From the NCBI RefSeq assembly GCF_902506095.1, contig NZ_LR733293.1:3202487-3266486 (forward strand): a stretch of DNA of 64,000 nucleotides, read 5' to 3'. Origin of the DNA: Arthrobacter sp. 9AX. Lineage in GTDB: Bacteria > Actinomycetota > Actinomycetes > Actinomycetales > Micrococcaceae. The translations under genes were made by a program, and so were the position numbers. The notes beneath the pieces are model-generated. The model did not search any database and was not told where the DNA came from. It saw only the letters and a program-made list of their open reading frames with translations. Shown in pieces: positions 48,997-56,771 of this stretch (its first letter is position 1; each line of letters opens with the position of its first letter).

Positions 48997-50214
48997 ATGT
49001 CTGCCGCCCGCGTTTCCCAGCGCATATCCGCAATTGCCGAATCCGCCACCCTTGCCGTTGATGCCAAGGCGAAGGCGCTGAAGGCAGCAGGCCGGCCGGT
49101 TATTGGGTTCGGCGCAGGCGAACCGGACTTCCCCACCCCGGAGTACATCGTCCAGGCGGCGATCGAAGCCGCCAGCCAGCCGAAGTACCACCGCTACTCC
49201 CCTGCCGGCGGGCTGCCCGAGCTGAAGAAAGCCATTGCAGAGAAGACCCTGCGCGACTCAGGCTACGCCGTCGACCCTTCCCAGGTCCTGGTGACCAACG
49301 GCGGCAAGCAGGCCGTCTACAACACCTTCGCCACCCTGGTGGATCCGGGCGACGAGGTCATCGTCCCCACCCCGTTCTGGACCACCTACCCGGAGGCCAT
49401 CCGGCTTGCCGGCGGTGTGCCCGTCGAGGTCTTCGCCGGTCCCGAGCAGGACTACCTGGTGACCATCGATCAGCTTGAGGCCGCTGTCACCGAGAAAACG
49501 AAGATCCTCCTGTTCGTCTCGCCGTCCAACCCCACCGGGTCGGTCTACTCGCCGGAGCAAGTGGCGGAGATCGGCAAGTGGGCCGCCGCCAAGGGCCTCT
49601 GGGTGGTCACCGACGAAATCTACGAACACCTGACCTATGACGGCGTTCCCTTCACCTCCATCGCCACCGCCGCCCCGGAACTGGGCGACAAAGTGGTCAT
49701 CCTGAACGGTGTGGCCAAGACTTACGCCATGACCGGCTGGCGCGTGGGCTGGATGATCGGCCCGGCCGACGTCATCAAGGCCGCCACCAACCTGCAGTCG
49801 CACGCCACGTCCAACGTCTCCAACATCCCGCAGGTGGCGGCCCTCGCCGCCGTATCCGGACCGCTGACCGCTGTGGACGAGATGAAGGTGGCCTTCGACC
49901 GCCGCCGGAAGGCCATCGTCGCCGGCCTCAACGCCATCGAGGGCGTGGAATGCCCGACGCCGAAGGGTGCCTTCTACGTATACGCGGATGTCCGTGCGCT
50001 GCTGGGTAAGGAATTCCCGACGGCGTCCGGCACCTCCACGCCGCAGACCTCCGCCGAACTGGCTGCTGTGATCCTGGACGAGGTTGAGGTGGCAGTGGTT
50101 CCGGGCGAGGCTTTTGGCCCGTCCGGCTTCCTCCGCCTTTCCTATGCGCTGGGCGACGAGGACCTCGCCACAGGCGTGCAGCGGCTGCAGGACTTCCTCG
50201 GCAAGGCCCAGTAG
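48997..50214 (+). CDS. Pyridoxal-phosphate aspartate/aromatic-type aminotransferase
   Basis: Class I aminotransferase of 405 aa, subgroup I-gamma by sequence style. The Schiff-base lysine is Lys241 in [18 protein letters not shown]; the substrate-carboxylate arginine is in [13 protein letters not shown] near the C-terminus; the cofactor segments NPTGSVYSP and [13 protein letters not shown] are present. The likely reaction is aspartate + 2-oxoglutarate to oxaloacetate + glutamate. It is transcribed away from tRNA-Trp, and its stop is followed at once by a nested repeat cluster. Confidence 0.93.
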   Translation: MSAARVSQRISAIAESATLAVDAKAKALKAAGRPVIGFGAGEPDFPTPEYIVQAAIEAASQPKYHRYSPAGGLPELKKAIAEKTLRDSGYAVDPSQVLVTNGGKQAVYNTFATLVDPGDEVIVPTPFWTTYPEAIRLAGGVPVEVFAGPEQDYLVTIDQLEAAVTEKTKILLFVSPSNPTGSVYSPEQVAEIGKWAAAKGLWVVTDEIYEHLTYDGVPFTSIATAAPELGDKVVILNGVAKTYAMTGWRVGWMIGPADVIKAATNLQSHATSNVSNIPQVAALAAVSGPLTAVDEMKVAFDRRRKAIVAGLNAIEGVECPTPKGAFYVYADVRALLGKEFPTASGTSTPQTSAELAAVILDEVEVAVVPGEAFGPSGFLRLSYALGDEDLATGVQRLQDFLGKAQ

Positions 50215-50217
50215 GAC

Positions 50218-50381
50218 CCTCTCTCACTTAACGTCGGAAAATCCCAAACGCCCCATCACCTAAAACCTAAAAAACCGGAACGCTCTATCACTTCCTTCAA
50301 GCGAGTGATAGAGCGTTCCGGGTTAAGGCGCATCAAGTGAGAGAGCGTTGGCAAAAGCCGTGCGTTAAGTGAGAGAGCGTT
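50218..50381. repeat. Nested BIME-like inverted-repeat cluster, copy 2
   Basis: Between the aminotransferase and the convergent response regulator lie, in order, CTCTCTCACTTAACG (50218-50233), a perfect 16-bp hairpin pair GGAACGCTCTATCACT (50277-50292) and its complement (50304-50319) with a TCCTT-containing loop, then AAGTGAGAGAGCGTT (50335-50349) and TTAAGTGAGAGAGCGTT (50365-50381). The motif family and the order match 19836-19938. The region has no coding capacity. Confidence 0.85.
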
Positions 50382-50388
50382 GGGCTGG

Positions 50389-51078
50389 TCAGAGGAGGCG
50401 GCGTTCGGCGGCCCACTTGGTGAGCTCGTGCCGGCTGGACAGCTGGAGTTTGCGGAGCACCGCCGAGACGTGGGTTTCCACGGTCTTGATGCTGATGAAA
50501 AGTTCCTTCGCCACTTCCTTGTAGCTGTACCCGCGGGCAATCAGGCGCATCACTTCAAGTTCCCGTGCGGAGAGCTTGTCCAGTTCGTCGTCGGCGATGT
50601 CCGCCGGGGCGGTGCCAAAGGCGTCCAGGACGAAGCCGGCAAGGCGCGGCGAGAAGACGGCGTCTCCGCCGGCCACCCGGTACACGGCGTCGGTGATCTC
50701 CTTCCCGGAGATGGTTTTGGTGACGTAGCCCCGGGCTCCCGCGCGGATCACGGCCACCACGTCCTCGGCGGCGTCCGAGACACTGAGCGCCAGGAACCGT
50801 GTGGTGGACAGGAGCGCGGCCGAACCGGCGATGACTTCCCGCCCGCCGCCGCCCAGGCCGCCGGGCAGGTGGACATCCAGCAGCACCACCTCCGGGCGCT
50901 CCTGCGCAATCACGGCAATCGCCTGTTCCACCGTGGCTGCTTCCCCCACCACTTGGATGCTCGGGTCCAGGTCCGCCTTGAGGCCGGAGCGGAAGATCGC
51001 ATGGTCGTCAACGATCACCACCCGGACTGTGGTGGCGGGCCGGACCGGGCCCGTACCGGGTCCCTGCGTGGTGTTCAT
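50389..51078 (-). CDS. NarL/LuxR-family response regulator
   Basis: A 229-aa regulator with receiver (acidic pair VDDH at 24-26, phospho-acceptor Asp68 in VVLLDVHLPGG, Ser/Thr in LALSVSD, Lys in YVTKTI) and a C-terminal LuxR-type HTH (LSARELEVMRLIARGYSYKE, FISIKTVETHVSAVLRKLQ). An unusual Gly-rich insertion, GGLGGGGREV, follows the phospho-acceptor loop. Its start overlaps the stop of the kinase gene (ATGA), so they form a two-gene operon. By context it responds to envelope state and may control the divergent PspC genes. Confidence 0.93.
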   Translation of the reverse strand: MNTTQGPGTGPVRPATTVRVVIVDDHAIFRSGLKADLDPSIQVVGEAATVEQAIAVIAQERPEVVLLDVHLPGGLGGGGREVIAGSAALLSTTRFLALSVSDAAEDVVAVIRAGARGYVTKTISGKEITDAVYRVAGGDAVFSPRLAGFVLDAFGTAPADIADDELDKLSARELEVMRLIARGYSYKEVAKELFISIKTVETHVSAVLRKLQLSSRHELTKWAAERRLL

Positions 51079-52553
51079 GGTTTACCTTCCGTGCTCTGCG
51101 ATGCTTTGTCGGCCTGCGGGACGGCGGGGTAGCCCAGCCGCACCTCTGTGCCCTCTGCGGTGCTGGTGATGGTGGCCGTGCCGCCATGGCGGTTCATCCG
51201 GCCGATGATGGACTCACGGACGCCGAGCCTGTCCTCCGGCACGTGCTGCGGTTCGAAGCCCGGGCCGCGGTCCTTGATGAAGATTTCGGCCCGTCCGCCG
51301 GATACCTCCAGATACACCGAGACGGTCCCGCCGCCGTGCCGGGAAGCGTTCAGCATCGCCTCGCGGCCGGCCTGGATCAGCGCTTCATGGCCCTCGGTGA
51401 CGGCGGTGTCCCCCACGCTCACCACCTCCACGGCGTTGCCCAGCAGGTCCTCTACCTCGGCAGCGACTGCCTTGATCCGGTCCGACAGCTGCCCGGCATC
51501 CTTTCCCGGATCGGCGAACAGCCAACCCCGCAGCTCCCGTTCCTGGGCGCGGGCCAGCCGGACGACGTCGTGTTCGTTGGATGCCCGCCGCTGGATCAGT
51601 GCCAGGGTCTGGAGCACGGAGTCATGGAGGTGGGCCGCGATTTCCGCGCGCTCGGTTTCCCGGATCCGGCCGGCCCGCTCGGCCTCAAGGTCACGCCAGA
51701 ATTTCAGCGCCCACGGAAGGAGGACCAGCACCACCCCGCCCAGGACTGCAACGGAAGCCAGCAAAGCGAGCCAGGTCTGTTCCCAGGAACCGGAGCCGGA
51801 GACCATCACCAGGACGCCCGCCACCACCAGCGCCAGGCCTGCCGCGAGTCGGGCCCAGCCGCCGGCCTGGTTTGCTTTGGTTTTGTCCACCAGCCCGGCG
51901 CGCCGGGTTTCATCCAGCTGCATCCAGGCGATGGAAGCGCCGCCCAGGACTGCTGCGGCAGGAATCAACGTGCCCAGCGGAACGTCGACGCCGAGGATCT
52001 GCGCGATCAGGATGCCCGCCACCAGCAACAGTCCGACGCCGAGCAGGATTTCCTTGCCGTACCGCATGTCCCGGAACTGGAACCATGGCGGGCGTGCTGC
52101 CGCCGGAGTGGTTCCGCCGAAGTCCCCCGGCGCAGCGTAGGCCGGGTCGCCGGGTCCGTCCCTGAAGGCGCCGGCGCCTGGCATACCCGGCGGCGGCATA
52201 CCAGGCAGCGGCATGCCCGGTTCCGGGATCGGGACACCGTGGATACCGCCCGGGACGCCGCCCTGGACACCACCGCGGGCAAAGGCATGAGAGGGCTCCT
52301 GGCTCACCGCAGGTGCAATGGGCGACGCCGGCCGCCGTGCCTGCCGGCGGGCGTGTTCGTCCGCCGTGGGGACCATGATCCACAGCCAGCCATAGAAGAC
52401 CACGCCGGCCCCGCCCGCCAGGCAAGCCAGGATCATCCCCACCCGCACGTTGCGGACCGGCCAGCCCAGGTGTGCGGCAAGGCCGGAGCACACACCCGCG
52501 ATGAAGCGGTCGCTGCGCCGGACCAGCGGAGGCCGGAGGGGGGCTGTTGTCAT
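51075..52553 (-). CDS. PspC-domain sensor histidine kinase (HisKA_3)
   Basis: A 492-aa kinase. Residues 10-62 are a PspC domain (RRSDRFIAGVCSGLAAHLGW and a membrane helix). A Gly/Met/Pro-rich linker (95-130) follows, then four membrane helices (168-280). His310 in EIAAHLHDSVLQTLALI is the HisKA_3 phospho-acceptor, and the HATPase domain has NASRHGGGTVSVYLE and KDRGPGF and GVRESIIGRMNRHGG. This type is known from actinobacteria. It is divergent from a PspC operon starting at 52678, 124 bp away, so both may share a promoter region. Confidence 0.93.
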   Translation of the reverse strand: MTTAPLRPPLVRRSDRFIAGVCSGLAAHLGWPVRNVRVGMILACLAGGAGVVFYGWLWIMVPTADEHARRQARRPASPIAPAVSQEPSHAFARGGVQGGVPGGIHGVPIPEPGMPLPGMPPPGMPGAGAFRDGPGDPAYAAPGDFGGTTPAAARPPWFQFRDMRYGKEILLGVGLLLVAGILIAQILGVDVPLGTLIPAAAVLGGASIAWMQLDETRRAGLVDKTKANQAGGWARLAAGLALVVAGVLVMVSGSGSWEQTWLALLASVAVLGGVVLVLLPWALKFWRDLEAERAGRIRETERAEIAAHLHDSVLQTLALIQRRASNEHDVVRLARAQERELRGWLFADPGKDAGQLSDRIKAVAAEVEDLLGNAVEVVSVGDTAVTEGHEALIQAGREAMLNASRHGGGTVSVYLEVSGGRAEIFIKDRGPGFEPQHVPEDRLGVRESIIGRMNRHGGTATITSTAEGTEVRLGYPAVPQADKASQSTEGKP

Positions 52554-52677
52554 AAGTCAATCCAAACACGGATCAGGGTTTCCCGGACCCGGTTCCGGCC
52601 TGAACCGGGGGCCGCTCAGGGACGGCTCAGGGTGTCCCCCAGTAGAGCCGAAGCGCCGCGGACGGAAGGATCGAGGT

Positions 52678-54228
52678 ATGAACTCGCAAACACCCACCCC
52701 CGACGACAGCCATCCAACTGAACCCCTCCCTGAGCGGACGAACGCCCACCCCACCGAACCCCTGCCGCCAACCTCCGGGAGCCCCCAGGACCGGACGCAA
52801 AACCAGACGCCGGACCAGCCGCAGGACCAGGGAAACGAATCCAACCGCTCCTCCTCCGCGCCGAACGCGGGAACCTACTCCGCACCGAACACCGGAAGCT
52901 ACGCCTACGCCGGGATGCCCGGCCAGCAGTCTGACTTCTTCGGCTGGCTGCGCAGCCACGGCATCAGCCGCGGCCAGGACCGCTGGATCGGCGGCGTATC
53001 GAGCGGCATCGCGCACCGCATGGGAATCGACCCACTGATCGTCCGCGGAGTCTTCATCGTCCTCACCCTCTTCGCCGGCATCGGCGTCCTCCTCTACGGC
53101 CTGTCCTGGGCGTTCCTGCCTGAACCCGATGGCCGTATCCACGTCCAGGAGGCAGGTGCCGGCCGCTGGACCAGCGGCATGACCGGTTCCCTGATCGCCA
53201 CCATCCTCGGCTTCAGCGGGTTGGGCGGAGGCTTCTGGGGCTGGGGCAACCACGGCTTCGGCGCCTTCCTCTGGACCGTCTTCTGGGTAGGCGGCGCCAT
53301 CTACCTGATCTACTACCTCGTGCAGCGGAACAAGGCCGCAGTGGGAACCCCGGCGGCCGCAGCATCGGCCGGCACCAACGCCTACGCTGCGGGCATGTCC
53401 TCGGCGACCACACCGCCCTACTCCGACGTCGCAGGAACCGGTCCGTTCACCGGAAGCCCCTACGGCGGCACCTCCGCGGGCATTCCTTCCGGGAGCGGCT
53501 ACGGCGGCAGCGGCGCCTACGGCGGCAGCGGCTGGGACAACGGACGGTCCGGGGGCACCCGCCCGCCCCAAGGTCCTCCCCCGGCACCTAAGGTGCGTCC
53601 CGCTGGTCCCGGCGCACCCGCTGTCGCGATCGTTGCCGGCAGCGCCCTACTGGTGGGCGCCGGCCTGAAAGCACTGGATGTCACCAACATCATCAACCTC
53701 GGCGACTCCACCAACGCCATCGCCTGGGCCGGCGCGGCAGTGGTACTTGGCCTCGGGATCCTTGTGATGGGCCTCCGCGGAAGGACAGCCGGCATCCTCT
53801 CGTTTTTCGCGGTGGCGGCGCTCATCATCGGCGGCATCTTCAACGTAGTGGGAAACAACGCCGACCGCGTCCGCTTCCAGGAAGTCAACTGGACCCCCAC
53901 CAGCACCCAGCAGGCAACAGACGGGTTGAACATCACCGCCGGCCGCGGCACGGTGGACCTTACCGGGCTGGCCCTGACCGCCCCACTGCAGTCCGAGGTC
54001 CTGGTCCCGCTGGACATCACGGCCAGCAACGTCACGGTGGTCATCCCGGACACTGTGCCCGTGGACGTCAGGGCCAACATGACCCTCGGCAACCTGAACG
54101 AGGGGGGAAGCCAGCGCGGCGGGATCTCCACCCGTGAAACCAGCTACAACACCGACAAGCCCGGCAGCCACCTGGTGATCCAGATCGACGGCACCGTCAG
54201 CAACGTCACCATCAAGGAAGGTAACTAA
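52678..54228 (+). CDS. PspC-domain multi-pass membrane protein with LiaF-like C-terminus
   Basis: A 516-aa protein starting at the ATG at 52678 behind GAAGGATCGAGG. The N-terminus has two HPTEPLP units in a Pro/Thr-rich tail; the PspC domain is at about 98-150 (QDRWIGGVSSGIAHRMGIDP and a helix), then two helices, a Gly/Ser/Tyr-rich linker (240-305), three more helices and a C-terminal beta-rich domain (about 400-516) with repeated small hydrophobic strands (GLNITAGRGTVDLTGLAL, VLVPLDITASNVTVVIPD), like LiaF/toast-rack domains. It heads a three-gene operon. Envelope-stress sensing is likely from domain content. Confidence 0.88.
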   Translation: MNSQTPTPDDSHPTEPLPERTNAHPTEPLPPTSGSPQDRTQNQTPDQPQDQGNESNRSSSAPNAGTYSAPNTGSYAYAGMPGQQSDFFGWLRSHGISRGQDRWIGGVSSGIAHRMGIDPLIVRGVFIVLTLFAGIGVLLYGLSWAFLPEPDGRIHVQEAGAGRWTSGMTGSLIATILGFSGLGGGFWGWGNHGFGAFLWTVFWVGGAIYLIYYLVQRNKAAVGTPAAAASAGTNAYAAGMSSATTPPYSDVAGTGPFTGSPYGGTSAGIPSGSGYGGSGAYGGSGWDNGRSGGTRPPQGPPPAPKVRPAGPGAPAVAIVAGSALLVGAGLKALDVTNIINLGDSTNAIAWAGAAVVLGLGILVMGLRGRTAGILSFFAVAALIIGGIFNVVGNNADRVRFQEVNWTPTSTQQATDGLNITAGRGTVDLTGLALTAPLQSEVLVPLDITASNVTVVIPDTVPVDVRANMTLGNLNEGGSQRGGISTRETSYNTDKPGSHLVIQIDGTVSNVTIKEGN

Positions 54229-54229
54229 G

Positions 54230-54529
54230 ATGAGCAGCCAAACTCCGGCCCCGGACCCTTACGTTCCAGACCCCTACGTCCCGGGAAGCACGACGGCGGC
54301 AGGCACCTCGGCTGCCCCTCCTGCAGGGGCGAGGGTGGGCACCGTGGTGTGGGGCCTGATCGTCCTGGCCCTCGCCGCACTGATCATCATCGCCCAGCTG
54401 GGCATCGTCACCCTGAACGGGACCTACGTCCTGATTGGCCTGATGATCGGCGCCGGCGCCGCCCTGGTGGTGGGCGGCCTCCTCTCCGCCCGGAAACGTG
54501 ACAACAGCCCCTCAACACGGAAGTCTTGA
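54230..54529 (+). CDS. Small two-helix membrane protein of PspC operon
   Basis: A 99-aa protein, ATG one base after the previous stop. The first 35 residues are polar and Pro/Ala-rich; two membrane helices follow (GTVVWGLIVLALAALIIIAQ and YVLIGLMIGAGAALVVGGLL), and the tail is basic. It has no recognised domain. Tight packing with two PspC genes suggests it belongs to the same membrane complex, which is inference. Confidence 0.8.
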   Translation: MSSQTPAPDPYVPDPYVPGSTTAAGTSAAPPAGARVGTVVWGLIVLALAALIIIAQLGIVTLNGTYVLIGLMIGAGAALVVGGLLSARKRDNSPSTRKS

Positions 54530-54532
54530 ACC

Positions 54533-54790
54533 ATGGACAAGTTTTTCAGCATCGTCAGGGGCTTGGGCCTGAAGCGCGGACCGGAACGCTGGCTGGGAGG
54601 GGTACTGGGAGGTATCGCCGCCAAGCTCAACGTGGATGTTGCTTTCGTCAGGATTGCCTTCCTGATCTTCTGCCTGCTCCCCGGTCCGGCCGTGATCTTC
54701 TACCTGCTGGCCTGGGTGGTCCTGCCGGACCAGCGAAACGCCATCCCGCTTGAGACGTTCCTTCAGCGGCGGTCCATCAACGGCTCCTAA
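54533..54790 (+). CDS. Small PspC-domain protein
   Basis: An 85-aa protein consisting of little more than one PspC domain: RGPERWLGGVLGGIAAKLNV followed by VAFVRIAFLIFCLLPGPAVI and a second short hydrophobic stretch ending YLLAWVVLPDQRN. It starts three bases after the preceding gene and ends the operon, followed by a hairpin at 54803-54836. PspC domains bind membranes and can act as toxin-antidote-like partners or stress sensors in other bacteria. Confidence 0.88.
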   Translation: MDKFFSIVRGLGLKRGPERWLGGVLGGIAAKLNVDVAFVRIAFLIFCLLPGPAVIFYLLAWVVLPDQRNAIPLETFLQRRSINGS

Positions 54791-54802
54791 GCCCTGCAGC
54801 CA

Positions 54803-54836
54803 AAGGCTTCCGCTCCTCCTACGGAGCGGGAGCCTT
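54803..54836 (+). terminator. Hairpin after the PspC operon
   Basis: Arms AAGGCTTCCGCTCC and GGAGCGGGAGCCTT pair over 14 positions with one G-U, around a short loop; no T-run follows. It probably marks the 3' end of the three-gene operon. Confidence 0.6.
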
Positions 54837-54890
54837 CCGCATTCTTGCCTCCGGGGCGGCTCCATCGCGGGAGCGGCCAATGTAACCGGT

Positions 54891-54921
54891 TTGTGTCGTA
54901 CCCCACACCCCCCACTAGACT
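54891..54921 (+). promoter_or_regulatory. Candidate pfkA promoter
   Basis: TAGACT at 54916-54921 with TTGTGT 19 bp upstream. It lies 62 bp before the pfkA start. The -10 is the common hexamer of this window; the -35 spacing is long, so strength is uncertain. Confidence 0.5.
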
Positions 54922-54982
54922 CTATGTGAGCTCAGCGTGGCGCTCTGCCTGTATACCTTCTCCCAGGATTTGAGCCAGAGAC

Positions 54983-56008
54983 ATGAAAATTGGAATTCTT
55001 ACCAGCGGTGGCGACTGCCCCGGACTGAACGCCGTGATCCGCGGGGCCGTCCTCAAGGGCATCGCCATCCATGGTCACGAATTCGTGGGTTTCCTCGACG
55101 GCTGGCGCGGCGTGGTCGAGGGCGACATCATCGACATCCCCCGCACCATGGTCCGTGGTATCGCCAAGCAGGGCGGCACCATTTTGGGGACCTCCCGCAC
55201 CAACCCCTTCGAAAACGGCGGCGGCCCCGAGGTCATCAAGGCCCACATGGATCGCCTCGGCATTGACGCGATCATCGCCATCGGCGGTGAGGGAACCCTG
55301 GCCGCGGCCAAGCGCCTCACCGACGCCGGACTAAAAATCGTGGGCGTCCCCAAGACCGTGGACAACGACCTCGACGCCACCGATTACACCTTCGGTTTCG
55401 ACACCGCCGTGCAGATCGCCACCGAAGCGATCGACAGGCTGCGCACCACTGGGGAATCACACCACCGCTGCATGATCGCCGAGGTGATGGGCCGGCACGT
55501 GGGCTGGATCGCCCTGCACGCCGGCATGGCCGCCGGCGCCCACGCCATCCTCATCCCGGAGCAGAAGGTCAGCATCGAGCAGATCACCGAATGGGTGAAC
55601 GACGCCCACGCCCGTGGCCGTGCGCCGCTGGTGGTGGTGGCCGAAGGCTTCGTGCCCGAGCACATGGAAACTCCGCACTCCGAACGCGGGCTGGACACCT
55701 TCGGCCGGCCCCGCCTGGGCGGCATCGCGGACCAGCTCGCCCCTGAACTCGAGGCCCGCACCGGCATCGAGACCCGTGCCACCATCCTGGGCCACATCCA
55801 GCGCGGTGGCGTGCCGTCCGCTTTCGACCGGGTCCTCGCCACCCGGCTGGGCATGGCCGCCATCGACTCGGTGGTGGAAGGCTACTGGGGCACCATGGTG
55901 GCGCTGAAGGGCACGGACATCGAGCACGTGGGCTTCCAGGAGGCCCTGGGCCAGCTCAAGACCGTCCCGCAGAAGCGCTACGACGAAGCCGCTGTCCTCT
56001 TCGGCTAA
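54983..56008 (+). CDS. pfkA: 6-phosphofructokinase (group III)
   Basis: Phosphorylates fructose 6-phosphate, 341 aa. The N-terminal GGDCPGLNAVIRG and the later HLGH-type IAEVMGRHVGWIALHAG and LGHIQRGGVPSAFDR are canonical. Two diagnostic positions are visible: Gly104 in GGEGT and Lys124 in PKTVDND. Gly104 points to ATP use; Lys124 is typical of PPi enzymes but also of actinobacterial group III ATP enzymes. ATP dependence is therefore the better guess. It has its own promoter candidate and is followed by a GNAT gene after 46 bp. Confidence 0.94.
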   Translation: MKIGILTSGGDCPGLNAVIRGAVLKGIAIHGHEFVGFLDGWRGVVEGDIIDIPRTMVRGIAKQGGTILGTSRTNPFENGGGPEVIKAHMDRLGIDAIIAIGGEGTLAAAKRLTDAGLKIVGVPKTVDNDLDATDYTFGFDTAVQIATEAIDRLRTTGESHHRCMIAEVMGRHVGWIALHAGMAAGAHAILIPEQKVSIEQITEWVNDAHARGRAPLVVVAEGFVPEHMETPHSERGLDTFGRPRLGGIADQLAPELEARTGIETRATILGHIQRGGVPSAFDRVLATRLGMAAIDSVVEGYWGTMVALKGTDIEHVGFQEALGQLKTVPQKRYDEAAVLFG

Positions 56009-56054
56009 AGGTGTCCTGCCCGGCTGGGCCTGCCCGCCGCCCTAGGCTGGGGTT

Positions 56055-56771
56055 ATGACACTTGACCCCGGTTCCGCCGCCATCATCCAGCTTGCCTGGG
56101 CCCGGCGCCTGGGCCTCGACGACGACGCTTTCGGAAATGCACTGGCCTCCGGGGAGCGGATTGTCCGCGCGGACGAATCAGCCCGGACCGTGGAGTTCGT
56201 CCGGCTCTTCGGCAGTTCGGCGCTGGTGGGTCCGCAGTGGGTCATCGACGCCGCCGCGGACCTGCCGGACGAGGAGATGGCCCAGCACGTTACGCTCCTG
56301 ACTCTGACCCGGTCCCACGGGGGCCATGGGCTGGGCGCCGCCGCGCTGTTCTTCGCGGACGACCTGCCGCTCAAGCAGCCGCCGGAAGAGATGACGGTCT
56401 CGCACGGCAACCCGGAAGCCATCGAGCTTGAGGGCCGCTGCCCTCCGGATGACGTCAACGAAGTAGGCCTGTCGGACCTCGAAAACCGTTACACGATCGT
56501 CCACGAGGTGGAGGGCCGGCGCGTGCCCCTGGCCTGCGGCGCCTACTCCGAGTGGGTGGGCCTGCTGGCGCACCTCGGGGTCCTGGTGGACCCGGACTGG
56601 CGGCGCCGCGGCCTGGGCACCCTTGCGGTGTCCATCGCCGCCCACGAAGCCCTTGCCGCCGGACTCACCCTGCAGTGGCGCACCGACGTCAGCAATACCG
56701 GGTCCCTGGCGCTGGCCCGGAAGCTCGGCCTGTCAACCGGCGGAATCCAGACCAGCGTCCACCTTGGCTGA
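56055..56771 (+). CDS. GNAT-family N-acetyltransferase
   Basis: A 238-aa protein. The C-terminal third holds the acetyl-CoA-binding region LVDPDWRRRGLGTLAVSIAA and a final GNTGSLALARKLGLS-like segment (VSNTGSLALARKLGLS). The N-terminal part is less typical, with a long LxLxRSHGGHGLGAAALFFAD region. The substrate is not predictable. Its 3' end overlaps the convergent MFS gene by 39 bp, so the two transcripts share antisense ends. Confidence 0.85.
   Translation: MTLDPGSAAIIQLAWARRLGLDDDAFGNALASGERIVRADESARTVEFVRLFGSSALVGPQWVIDAAADLPDEEMAQHVTLLTLTRSHGGHGLGAAALFFADDLPLKQPPEEMTVSHGNPEAIELEGRCPPDDVNEVGLSDLENRYTIVHEVEGRRVPLACGAYSEWVGLLAHLGVLVDPDWRRRGLGTLAVSIAAHEALAAGLTLQWRTDVSNTGSLALARKLGLSTGGIQTSVHLG

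Noticed and set aside
52450..52677. N-terminal extension of the large PspC protein
   Set aside because: The open frame continues upstream to 52450, but it overlaps the kinase start on the other strand, and the ATG at 52678 has a good ribosome-binding site.
54983..56008. PPi-dependent phosphofructokinase
   Set aside because: Lys124 alone suggested it, but Gly104 and the actinobacterial group III context favour ATP.
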